The translations under genes were made by a program, and so were the position numbers. The notes beneath the pieces were generated by a model that did not search any database, was not told where the DNA came from, and was given only the letters and a program-made list of their open reading frames with translations. Shown here piece by piece: positions 6,044 to 14,800 of a stretch of DNA of 19,020 nucleotides; position 1 is the stretch's first letter, and every line of letters begins with the position of its first letter. This DNA is from CAYZQE01 sp964480635. Its GTDB lineage: Bacteria > Pseudomonadota > Gammaproteobacteria > GCA-001735895. The stretch is taken from NCBI GenBank assembly GCA_964480635.1, contig CAYZQE010000046.1:1-19020 (forward strand), read 5' to 3'.

Positions 6044-7435
6044 TTATTCGTGAATACGGTTCCAGCCATCTAATGCGGCTATTTTATAAGCTTCAGCCAA
6101 GGTTGGGTAATTAAAAACAGCGTCGATAAAATAATCTAAAGTGCCCCCCAAACTCATCACAGCCTGTCCGATATGCACTAATTCTGTCGCCCCTTCACCA
6201 ACGATATGAATACCCAATATGCTTTTATCTTCTAACGAAAAAATTATTTTCAGCTTACCTTCTCTTAAGCCCATAATTTGGCCGCGAGCAATTTCACGAA
6301 AGCACGCAATCCCAACGTCATAAGAAATATTTTTTGCTTTACATTCTTGTTCAGACAAACCAACCATACTAATTTCTGGCACTGAATAAATGCCATACGG
6401 AAATATATCCATTTGACCTGTACATTTTTGGTCAAAAGCATGGCAAGCCGCTTTGCGCCCTTGCTCCATAGAGGTTGATGCTAAACTGGGAAAGCCAATA
6501 ATATCACCCGCCGCATAGATATGAGGCACTTCTGTTTGATAATATTTATTCACTTTTATCTGCCCTCTTTTGTCGGCACTAACACCGGCATTTTCAAGCT
6601 TTAGTGAATCACTCAACCCTTGCCTTCCGGCAGCCACTAAGACCATCTCTGTCAAAATGCTTTTACCACTTTTAAGTTTGGTAAAAATTTTTCCATCCTT
6701 GCGTTTGGTCATTGTTGCTATTTCTTCGCCTAGACGAATCGTCATATTTCGATCGCGCAGATGATGCGCAAAATCATCTATAATTTCTTTATCAACAAAG
6801 CCCAGCATAGTGTCTCGACTATCAATAATGGTGACTTCGGTATCAAGCGCATTATAGATAGTGGCATATTCCAAACCAATAACACCCGCACCGATCACTA
6901 ATAGTGACTTTGGTATGGTATTGAGCGATAAAATTTCATCGCTATCAATCACCGTTTCACCATCAAAAGGTAAGTTGTCTGGCTTGTGTGGACGAGTACC
7001 AACGCAGATTAAAGCCTTATCCATATCATAAACAATTGTTTCACCATCATTGAGTGCGACTGAAATTTGTTTATCTGTTTTAAAGCTAGCAAGCCCGTGA
7101 ACAACAGTGACATTATTACGCATGAGTTGATGTTGCAGCACTTCAACCTCATGCCTTAATGTGACAGACAACCTTTGCTTTAAATCTTTAGCCGTTATTT
7201 GATGATTGACTTTGTAGTTTTTGCCGTAAAAACCGCGTTGACGCCAACCAGACAAATACAGTACCGTTTCTCTTAACGTCTTACTGGGTATAGTGCCTGT
7301 ATGCACAGTTACGCCGCCTACTACTTCGTTTTTTTCTATTAATAAGACTTTTTTATCTATTTTACTGGCTTGAATTGCCGCTCTTTTACCCGCAGGCCCA
7401 CTGCCAATCACAATATAATCAAAATGCTCGTTCAC
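6044..7435 (-). CDS. sthA: Soluble (Si-specific) NAD(P)+ transhydrogenase SthA
   Basis: SthA is a cytoplasmic FAD enzyme that transfers hydride between NADPH and NAD+. The protein has 463 residues, close to E. coli SthA (466). It shows FAD-binding GSGPAG (11-16), NAD-binding VIGAGVIGLEYA (about 180-191), the second FAD motif YAAGDIIGFPSLAS (about 308-321), and a C-terminal dimer domain ending FNYPTLAEAYKIAALDGWNR. Both redox cysteines of dihydrolipoamide dehydrogenase are Thr (T43 and T48 in GGVTVHTGTIPSK), and the catalytic His-Pro is Tyr443-Pro. This rules out a disulfide reductase and fits SthA. It starts with GTG behind an excellent GAGGGG ribosome site. It stands alone, divergent from the Rieske ferredoxin gene. 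Confidence 0.92.
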   Translation of the reverse strand: MNEHFDYIVIGSGPAGKRAAIQASKIDKKVLLIEKNEVVGGVTVHTGTIPSKTLRETVLYLSGWRQRGFYGKNYKVNHQITAKDLKQRLSVTLRHEVEVLQHQLMRNNVTVVHGLASFKTDKQISVALNDGETIVYDMDKALICVGTRPHKPDNLPFDGETVIDSDEILSLNTIPKSLLVIGAGVIGLEYATIYNALDTEVTIIDSRDTMLGFVDKEIIDDFAHHLRDRNMTIRLGEEIATMTKRKDGKIFTKLKSGKSILTEMVLVAAGRQGLSDSLKLENAGVSADKRGQIKVNKYYQTEVPHIYAAGDIIGFPSLASTSMEQGRKAACHAFDQKCTGQMDIFPYGIYSVPEISMVGLSEQECKAKNISYDVGIACFREIARGQIMGLREGKLKIIFSLEDKSILGIHIVGEGATELVHIGQAVMSLGGTLDYFIDAVFNYPTLAEAYKIAALDGWNRIHE

Positions 7436-7605
7436 AATCCCCTCAACAGTCTATTTCTCTCTCAATGAGTTATAGCTGCTTTCTCATATTTTGTTTAGTT
7501 TCTTGGGGGATACTCACAAAGAGCCCTAGGATCAAGTAAAAACTACTATTAGGCCATCACATATATCGGTATTATAACTGCCTTTATTTTACTCAGTTTC
7601 AACCT

Positions 7606-7917
7606 ATGCCCAAGAAAACAAAACTAGCCCATATCGGCGATATTAAGCCTAATTCAACACGCAAATTTATGGTTGATGACATACCTGTCTTAATTACTAA
7701 CCTTGATGGCGAATTTTATGCCATTAACGATTTATGCACGCATGAAGATTCATCCTTAGCCTTAGGCTGCTTAAGGGGAGAATACGTAGATTGCACACTT
7801 CATGGTAGCCGCTTTAATGTTAAAACAGGTATTCCGGTTGATGAACCTGCTACTGAAGCTGTTGAAACATACCCCTTAAGCATCGACGATGACATGCTAT
7901 ATATAAGCATGCCTTAA
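7606..7917 (+). CDS. Rieske [2Fe-2S] ferredoxin-type protein
   Basis: This 103-residue soluble electron carrier consists of a single Rieske domain. The cluster ligands are plain: C44-T-H46 and C63-T-L-H66, in NDLCTHEDSS and VDCTLHGSRF. The rest follows small Rieske ferredoxins of the NirD and dioxygenase-ferredoxin type (VLITNLDGEFYAINDLC; NVKTGIPVDEPATEAVETYP). There is no signal peptide, so it is cytoplasmic. No oxygenase or reductase gene is nearby, so its partner is unknown. The next gene starts 18 nt downstream on the same strand, and the two are probably co-transcribed. It is divergent from sthA. Confidence 0.9.
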   Translation: MPKKTKLAHIGDIKPNSTRKFMVDDIPVLITNLDGEFYAINDLCTHEDSSLALGCLRGEYVDCTLHGSRFNVKTGIPVDEPATEAVETYPLSIDDDMLYISMP

Positions 7918-7935
7918 GCTCGAATTTGACCACTG

Positions 7936-8736
7936 ATGTTTGATTTAAATGACTTACGCCAAATAGAAACCTTAATGATTAAATTAAGTGACAGCGTCCT
8001 AATGCCTTATTTAGACAAGACAAACGCTGACATTAAAAGCGATGGCAGCATAGTGACTGAAGCCGACTTAGCCATGCAAAATACTGTCGAAGAAACATTA
8101 AAGCAGCAGTTCGGCTCTGAAATAGCGTTGCTTGGAGAAGAGCTTAGTGCCCAACGTCAATCTGACATTGTTAAAAATGAAAGCCAATTTTGGGTGCTTG
8201 ACCCTTTAGACGGCACCACTAATTTTCATGCCAGTTTCCCTGTGTTTTGCATCTCACTTGCCTTTATAAAAAATAAAGAAGTTTTACTGGGTGTTACCTA
8301 CGACCCCATTAGAAAAGAATGTTTTTCGGCACTAAAAGGTCACGGCTTTTTTTACAACCATAAAAAATGTGTCATTAACCAACATAAAGTCCCTAAGCAA
8401 ATTAAAGACAGCATTGCGTTTATTGATTTTAAACGCCTCAGCCAACATCAAAGCATTGATTTAATCACTCGTATGCCTTTTAAATCACAACGCAATATAG
8501 GCAGCAGCGCTTTAGAATGGGCATGGCTAGCGATGAACCGCGCTAACGTGACTTTTCATGGCGGGCAAAAACTGTGGGATTATGCTGCGGGGAGCTTGTT
8601 ACTCAGTGAGGCCGGCGGTTATAGCCAAGACCCTTCTGGTAAAAACCTCTATCAAAATAGTATCGACGTTAGGCCAATCGTAGCGGCGACATCTAAAGAG
8701 CTATGCCTAAAATGGCATAAAGAGATTAAGCTTTAA
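7936..8736 (+). CDS. Inositol-monophosphatase-family phosphatase
   Basis: This 266-residue Mg2+-dependent phosphatase should act on inositol phosphate or a related sugar or nucleotide phosphate. The metal-binding signatures are complete: GEE at 67-69, WVLDPLDGTTNF at 86-97 (D89, D92, T94), and LWDYAAGSLLLSEAGG at 213-228 (D215). The order and spacing match the family, close to human IMPase E70, D90, D93 and D220. CysQ (PAP phosphatase), HisN (histidinol-phosphatase) and FBPase-like members share these motifs, so the substrate is not settled. It follows the Rieske gene by 18 nt with a weak ribosome site. Its TAA stop overlaps the TAA of the opposite-strand gene. Confidence 0.9.
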   Translation: MFDLNDLRQIETLMIKLSDSVLMPYLDKTNADIKSDGSIVTEADLAMQNTVEETLKQQFGSEIALLGEELSAQRQSDIVKNESQFWVLDPLDGTTNFHASFPVFCISLAFIKNKEVLLGVTYDPIRKECFSALKGHGFFYNHKKCVINQHKVPKQIKDSIAFIDFKRLSQHQSIDLITRMPFKSQRNIGSSALEWAWLAMNRANVTFHGGQKLWDYAAGSLLLSEAGGYSQDPSGKNLYQNSIDVRPIVAATSKELCLKWHKEIKL

Positions 8737-9359
8737 AACGTTTTAGCGTTCCAGTTATTTTGGCTATTAGCTTGTTGGTTAAACGTAAAGTCTTGCTTTA
8801 GCCCCATGTTGCCACGTGCTTGAAACAACCATGAAATATCAAAAAACACTTCGCCAGCAGCTGTCCCATGAAAGCCAGCGTTTATTTTTGCGGCATAATT
8901 TTGATCTAAAATAGATTTAAAATTTTGTTGCTGAGTTAAGCTTGAATTGTCGCTTGTCTGAACGGCTTTAATAGCCGTAGCGATGGGGGCTTTAGGCTCG
9001 TCAACACTCACTTCAAGTTTTGTTGACACAAAATTTAACTGTTCATTAATTTGCTTCACTTTTTGCTCTAACTGATTTAAATCATCAACTCGCTTATCCA
9101 TGGTTATGACTAAGTCTTTTGCTTGAGAAAGAAGCTCTGCTTCTTTTCTATTTGCTTCTGCCCTTACTTTTTGCTCTGCAATTCTTTCTGGTATTGATTT
9201 TTCAGCAGATACTGAATCAATTTCTTCAGTAATATCAACATAAGCAACCGTAGCAATAACGCCAAGAGTGATAACAGCAACCACAACACTAAAAATAACA
9301 GACGATTGAGCGGCATTGCGCTTGGTGATTGTTTTACTGGATAAACTTTGTTGTGACAT
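8733..9359 (-). CDS. Unrecognised membrane-anchored coiled-coil protein
   Basis: I do not recognise a family for this 208-residue protein. A basic cytoplasmic N-terminus (residues 1-18) precedes one membrane helix (19-41, VIFSVVVAVITLGVIATVAY). A long charged coiled coil follows (about 56-116, rich in Glu, Lys and Gln), then a Ser/Thr/Gln linker and a C-terminal segment of about 70 residues with aromatic and Asn-rich stretches (GEVFFDISWLFQARGN, QANSQNNWNAKTF). The topology suggests the coil and C-domain lie in the periplasm. It shares the palindromic TTAA of its stop codon with the phosphatase gene and starts 26 nt from the divergent nuclease gene. The continuous frame and fit between neighbours support a real gene. 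Confidence 0.65.
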   Translation of the reverse strand: MSQQSLSSKTITKRNAAQSSVIFSVVVAVITLGVIATVAYVDITEEIDSVSAEKSIPERIAEQKVRAEANRKEAELLSQAKDLVITMDKRVDDLNQLEQKVKQINEQLNFVSTKLEVSVDEPKAPIATAIKAVQTSDNSSLTQQQNFKSILDQNYAAKINAGFHGTAAGEVFFDISWLFQARGNMGLKQDFTFNQQANSQNNWNAKTF

Positions 9360-9385
9360 TGATTAAGACCGTATAGATTGGGTGT

Positions 9386-10378
9386 ATGAAAGAACCTAAC
9401 TATATTAGAATTTGCTTATATTGTAAAGTAAAGTTTATGACTTTATTGATAACCTTTAGTCTCAATATTGGTTTTAGCGGGATCGCACATGCCGACTTCA
9501 TATCTATCGCAACACAAAATGCTTATAATTTTTATAATGATAAAAACAATGGGAAACGCGAAAAAGTCTTATCCACTAAAAACTATCAATTACGCCTTAA
9601 GAGACTTAGCAAACATATTGCTAAAACCCTAAACCAGCCCGATATCATTGCACTACAAGAAATTGAAAACTTTGCTACGTTAAATGACTTAAAAATTAAG
9701 TTACAATCTGAGTTCAATATTTGCTACCAAAGTGTCTTACTGGATGGGCATAAAAAAGTAGCCATTAATGTGGCTTATCTCATCAGTTGCCAATTTAAAA
9801 TTAAAAACCTTTCCCAATTATTTAAAAACAAACATTTAAACAACAGTCGTCAAAAACTATACACTCGCCCGCCTTTATATATAAACGTTTGCAGAGAATC
9901 TGACTGTTTTCATATTGTTAATGTTCATCTACGCTCTATGATTGGATTAAACAAAAAGCGCAAGCAAACTTATGTGGCTAAAAAACGATTACAACAGGCT
10001 GAAACATTAGCATCATGGGTTAATCAATTTCAAAATAAATGGCCCGACAAAAAACTCATTATTTTAGGTGACTTTAATGCGCTAAATATCAGTGATCGTT
10101 TTGTTGATGTTTTGGGTATTATAAAAGGTGCGCCTTCGCAACTTAATCAAAAATACATTTCGAGTGATTTAATTCAACGTAATTTGTTTGATATTAGCCT
10201 TCAAATACCCATCGAAAAACGTTATTCCTATCGCTATAAGAAAAAACATCAAACATTAGATTATTTATTAATTAGTCAAAATCTAGTGCCCTTCATTCAA
10301 TCTGCCCATTACACAACATTAAACTATAAAGTCAGTGACCATGCTGGTTTAGTTGCTCAATTTTTAATGACTAAATAA
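9386..10378 (+). CDS. Exported endonuclease/exonuclease/phosphatase (EEP) family protein
   Basis: The EEP catalytic set is complete: N45 (ATQNAYNFY), E92 (LQEIEN), H181 (VNVHLRS), D229 and N231 (LGDFNALN), D292 (TLDYLLIS) and D318-H319 (VSDHAGL). These residues cleave phosphodiester or phosphate bonds with a divalent metal. A hydrophobic export signal ends at IAHA (about residue 36), so it is probably periplasmic or secreted, like extracellular DNases of this fold. The protein is 330 residues and strongly basic, which suits nucleic-acid binding. From ATG 9386 the signal has a long 17-residue front part; ATG 9437 (MTLLITFSLNIGFSG) gives a more usual signal peptide and may be the true start. 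Neither has a strong ribosome site. The substrate is inferred only. Confidence 0.82.
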   Translation: MKEPNYIRICLYCKVKFMTLLITFSLNIGFSGIAHADFISIATQNAYNFYNDKNNGKREKVLSTKNYQLRLKRLSKHIAKTLNQPDIIALQEIENFATLNDLKIKLQSEFNICYQSVLLDGHKKVAINVAYLISCQFKIKNLSQLFKNKHLNNSRQKLYTRPPLYINVCRESDCFHIVNVHLRSMIGLNKKRKQTYVAKKRLQQAETLASWVNQFQNKWPDKKLIILGDFNALNISDRFVDVLGIIKGAPSQLNQKYISSDLIQRNLFDISLQIPIEKRYSYRYKKKHQTLDYLLISQNLVPFIQSAHYTTLNYKVSDHAGLVAQFLMTK

Positions 10379-10432
10379 TCAACCGATTTGCCTAATTTAA
10401 GCATAAAGTAGTGGTTGACTATTGTTTTTTAG

Positions 10433-10462
10433 GGGTTGAAAAGCTAAAACAACCTATTTTTT
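10433..10462 (+). terminator. Possible intrinsic terminator after the EEP gene
   Basis: GGTTG (10434-10438) pairs with CAACC (10450-10454), with one further G-T pair and an 11-nt loop, followed by TATTTTTT. The stem is short, but the T-run is well placed, about 55 nt after the stop codon. A second AT-rich inverted repeat, TTTATATA/TATATAAA (10460-10467 with 10480-10487), follows. Confidence 0.45.
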
Positions 10463-10576
10463 ATATATCGCTGATGCCGTATATAAAATAGATCCCGTCA
10501 TTATTAAATTAACCTAGATTAACTTATGATAATTTATAATTTAAATCTTTATGCATAAATTGACTCCTTTCTATAG

Positions 10577-10590
10577 AATAAGCGCTTATT
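10577..10590. promoter_or_regulatory. Perfect 14-bp palindrome upstream of the RND operon
   Basis: AATAAGC-GCTTATT is a perfect palindrome centred about 34 nt before the adaptor ATG. That is a usual place for an operator bound by a TetR- or MarR-type repressor of an efflux operon, but no regulator gene lies next to it. TATAAT at 10535-10540 could be a -10 box, although no good -35 is seen at the right distance. Confidence 0.4.
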
Positions 10591-10617
10591 TATTTTTCAG
10601 TAATTGGAGTTGACCGA

Positions 10618-11811
10618 ATGTTTAAAAACCTGTCTAAAAAATTATTTATTACTTTGGTGAGCGTAGCATCAGTCTCAACAGCCTTCTCTACTGAAACAAT
10701 AACTCCGGATAACGATGTAAATCAAGTGCCTAAAGAGCTTATTTATACCGTAGTGTCTAATACAAGCATCTCAAGCACAGCACTTGGTGGCGTTATTTTG
10801 CCGATCAAAATGGTGAAATTGATTGCACAAATGCCAGGTGAAGTAAAATTTGTAGCCGGTGAAGAAGGTGATGCCTTTTTAGCGGGTGAAAAACTGGTGG
10901 GTTTAGATCCTTCGACGTTATTAGAAAAACGCCGTGCTGCTCTAGCAGGATTAAATAGTGCGAAGGCAGGGTTATCAAATGCTAGGGTTCAGTTTCAAAG
11001 AGAGTCTGAAAGCCCTAACGCAATGTCTAACTCAATGCTTGGAGGCGCCCCTTCTATGTTCAGCATGTTTGGCGACCCTATGCGTTCATTCTCGGGACAA
11101 GGAAACCCAAGCTTTGAACGTTATTCTAGTATGTATGGCCAAAGCGTGAAAATCCAGACGTCAAAAAACAAAGTAGAACAGGCCATGGCGGGCATTAGTG
11201 AATTAAATGCGACCTTAAATAATTTAAACAGTATTGCCCCCTTTAAAGGCATTATTGTCAATAAAATGGTTGAGGTTGGCGATATTGTGCAGCCAGGCAT
11301 GCCTTTGGTTGTTTTTGCCGATACCAGCTTGATGCAAGTGCAAGTAGAAGTCCCTGCTCGTTTAGTGTCTGGTTTAAATAAAGATTCGATTGTTTCTGCC
11401 AAACTTGATGGCAAAGGCGATCTCGTGACAGTAAAAGTAGCCCGTATTTTCCCGATGGCAAACCTTGGTGGACACACCACGACGGTTAAGTTTCAATTGC
11501 CTAAAGGTACGTCAGCTCGCGCTGGAATGTATGCAGAAATATTAATCCCCAATAAGAATAAAACAACGAAACCTTTAGCATTAATTCCGCAGTCAGCGAT
11601 TAGCTGGAGAGGTAGTTTACCCGCTGTTTTCTTGATTTCTGACGATAAATCCCAATTGACAATGCGTTCGTTACGATTGGGGTCTGCTACTAAAAACAAC
11701 ATGATTAAAGTGTTATCAGGCATTTCTATTGGTGATGAGATTTTAAAAGCTCCAACCCCTTCTACTCGATCGGGTGCTTATACAGTCCCATTTCACAATA
11801 ATCTAAAATAA
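10618..11811 (+). CDS. RND efflux periplasmic adaptor subunit (HlyD/MFP family)
   Basis: The adaptor links an inner-membrane RND pump to an outer-membrane channel. Residues 1-24 form a signal peptide (MFKNLSKKLFITLVSVASVS, cut near TAFS). The lipoyl half-motifs flank a helical hairpin: QMPGEVKFVAGEEGDAFLAG (71-90) and SIAPFKGIIVNKMVEVGDIV (205-224). Beta-barrel and membrane-proximal domains follow (VQVEVPARLV, RAGMYAEILIP, IPQSAISWRG). The hairpin, about 100-203, is interrupted by a loop rich in Met, Ser, Gly and Phe at 133-175 with Met at 136, 140, 147, 150, 155 and 172. GGAG precedes the ATG. The pump gene starts 14 nt after the stop, so the two form an operon. Confidence 0.88.
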   Translation: MFKNLSKKLFITLVSVASVSTAFSTETITPDNDVNQVPKELIYTVVSNTSISSTALGGVILPIKMVKLIAQMPGEVKFVAGEEGDAFLAGEKLVGLDPSTLLEKRRAALAGLNSAKAGLSNARVQFQRESESPNAMSNSMLGGAPSMFSMFGDPMRSFSGQGNPSFERYSSMYGQSVKIQTSKNKVEQAMAGISELNATLNNLNSIAPFKGIIVNKMVEVGDIVQPGMPLVVFADTSLMQVQVEVPARLVSGLNKDSIVSAKLDGKGDLVTVKVARIFPMANLGGHTTTVKFQLPKGTSARAGMYAEILIPNKNKTTKPLALIPQSAISWRGSLPAVFLISDDKSQLTMRSLRLGSATKNNMIKVLSGISIGDEILKAPTPSTRSGAYTVPFHNNLK

Positions 11812-11825
11812 GGGGAATATCAGGC

Positions 11826-14800
11826 ATGTCAGATTCTAAATATACCGATATTTTAACAAAAGAAGATTTAGGTTTTGCTGGGCGTTTAGCAGAATCGTTT
11901 ATTAATTCGCCTTTATCCCCATTGTTGTTTGCCGCCATGATGCTAGTTGGCTTTTATGGTTTATATGCAACACCTAGACAAGAAGACCCTCAAATATCAG
12001 TCCCCATGATTGATATCATGTTGCAGATGCCGGGAGCATCATCAGAAGAAATGTCGCGCTTAGTTGTTACTCCTTTAGAGAGTTTAGTGAGTGAAATTAA
12101 AGGCATTAAAAATGTTTACTCTGTGAGTGACGAAGGCTCAGGTATTATCACACTTGAGTTTGAAGTAGGGCAAGAAATTGAACGCGCTATTGTGTTAACA
12201 CATAATAAAATTCAAGCCAATTTAGAGTCAATGCCTCCAGGGGCTAAGCCGCCATTAATTAAACCTAAAGAAGTCGATGACGTACCTATATTGACATTGA
12301 CGTTATGGTCGCATGACATGGACGATGCTAAATTACGCACTTTAGCGATTAATTTAATGCATAAGATGAAGCAAGTACCTAAAACGGGTAATGCATTTGT
12401 TTCTGGCGGACGTGCAGAACAAGTACTGATTAATGTCTTACCCGCTCAATTAAAAAGCTATGGCGTGACTATTGGACACATAGCAAAAACAATTCAAAGC
12501 TCTAATTCAGAAAAAACGGTCGGTGCTATTGAGCAAGGTGGCCTACAATATTGGGTGAAAACAGGTGTATTTTTAAAATCAGTCTCTGATTTTGAACGTT
12601 TAATCGTGGGTAACCATGAAGGCAAGCCTGTTTATTTAAGTGACGTAGCCACTATAACGGCAGGGCCAGAACAGGCTAAGCATCAAGTGACTTATTCTAC
12701 TGGGCCTGCATTTGTAGGTGAAGCAGTTTATAGTGCTCAAGCAGTTACCATTGCCATTGCTAAACAAAATGGCGCTAATGGCGTTTCGGTTGTGGAGGAT
12801 ATTTTAAAAAATGTTGAACGTTTAAAAGGGCATTTAATCCCCGATAATGTACACATTGAAATCACTAGAAATTATGGCAAAACAGCCGAAGATAAAGTGA
12901 ATTCCTTATTTAGCAACCTAGTATTTGCAACCGCAGCGGTTACTTTTTTAGTTTGGATATCTTTAGGCCTTAGGCCAGCTATTGTCGTGTTATTGACCAT
13001 ACCTGTCGTCTTGGTTATTACTGTTTTTATGGCGATGTTGATGGGTTACACCATTGATAGAGTGAGTTTATTTGCATTAATATTTTCGATTGGTTTTTTG
13101 GTCGATAACGCCATTGTTATCGTAGAAAACATCTATGCACGATGGTTACAAGCAGGAGAAACGACAGAAGCAATAGCAATTGATGCTGTTCGTGAAGTTG
13201 GTAACCCAACCATATTGGCAACCTTTGCCGTTATTGCTGCCTTATTACCTATGGGTTTTGTGGGCGGCATGATGGGGCCTTATATGGAGCCTATTCCTGC
13301 ACTGGGTTCTGTGGCAATGATTTTCTCATTAGTTGCTGCCATTGTTTTTGCCCCATGGATAGCCATGCGTATTATCCCACCGATGGATGTATTAAAGAAA
13401 ATGGAGCGGCGCGATAAAAAAATTGATAGTTGGTTAGATAATTTTTATAATAAAGTGCTAGGCACATTAATTGATAATAGAAAAATAGGTAGGTTGTTTT
13501 TTATTGGTTTAATCATATCATTTTTTCTTGTTGTAGCCATGTTCACACCCTTAACTAATTATATGGTTAAGGTGAAAATGCTACCTTTAGATAATAAAGA
13601 TGAATTTGCTATAGTGATTGATATGCCTGATGGAACAGCATTGCCAAATACCATCAATACCACGACAGAAGTGGTCGAGGTGTTGCGCTCAATACCTGAA
13701 GTCGTGGCCATACAAACGTATGTCGGTACGGCCAAACCTTTTGATTTTAATGGTTTAGTCAGGCATTACTACTTACGCATGTTCCCTTGGCAAGCCGAAA
13801 TTCAAATACAACTAACAGCTAAAGATGACCGAGATAAAACAAGCCATGATATTGCGTCAGAAGTGCGCCAATTACTTAAATCAATTGGCCAATCGTCTAA
13901 TGCGGTTATCACTATTGTAGAAATACCCCCAGGCCCACCCGTATTACAAACAGTAGTGGCCGAAGTTTATGGTCCCGATGCTAAAACCAGAGCAGAAGTA
14001 GCAACGATGCTAACAGGCTTATTTCATGAGTCTGAATTAATTGAAGACGTCGATAATTACATGCGCGATGAGCAAAAAATTTGGCGATTTGAAGTTGATT
14101 TAGTTAAAGCAGCCACTCAAGGCGTTTCAGTGGAGACCATTAATCAGCATTTAGCTATGTCTATGGGTATGTTTAAAGTGGGTGATATTAAACAAAAGCG
14201 CGTTTATGAGCCAACCTATATCTTGCTACAAATTCCATTAGAAATTCGTTCTGATTTAGATCAATTAGCTCAAATGCCAATCATCACAGCCGATGGTCGA
14301 ACAGTGCCTTTAGGTGGGCTTGGCGAATTTGTCAAAGATTTTCGTGACCCACTTATTTTTAAGAAAAACTTAAGAAGGATTGAGTTTGTTGTTGGTGATT
14401 CGGTGGGCGTGTTACCCGCGCCTATTTATGCAATGAATGATATTGATAAAAAATTATTGGATCACCCAACACCCGATGGCGTGATTATGTCTGGCATGAG
14501 AATGGGTGCGCCAGAATACGATGATATTTCTGGCTTTGAATGGACCGGTGAATGGACGGTTACTTATGAAACATTTCGCGATATGGGCATAGCATTTGCT
14601 GTTGCGCTCGTAGCCATTTATATGCTGGTGGTATGGCAATTTGGCAACTTTTCCATCCCAGCAGTGATTATGGCTCCCATACCTCTTACCATGTTAGGTA
14701 TTTTACCTGGACATTGGTTATTGGGTGCGGAGTTTACCGCGACTTCAATGATCGGTTGGATAGCCTTGGCGGGCATTATAGTGAGAAACTCAATACTTCT

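Noticed and set aside
6044..7435. Dihydrolipoamide dehydrogenase or mercuric reductase
   Set aside because: Both redox cysteines are Thr and the C-terminal catalytic His is Tyr. The FNYPTLAEAY ending is that of SthA.
7936..8736. Naming the phosphatase cysQ or suhB
   Set aside because: Core IMPase motifs are shared by all these enzymes. Nothing visible decides the substrate.
10415..10443. TTGACT at 10415-10420 as a -35 box
   Set aside because: The bases 17 further on (GAAAAG) are not a -10 element, and the hexamer lies just before a likely terminator.
10560..10588. TTGACT at 10560-10565 as the RND operon promoter
   Set aside because: The position 17 bases on is CGCTTA, inside the palindrome. 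No acceptable -10 box exists at 15-19 bp.
13104..13109. Loss of function of the pump from Asp428 to Asn
   Set aside because: The first aspartate is kept, the frame is intact over 1096 codons, and D-N is known in other RND permeases.
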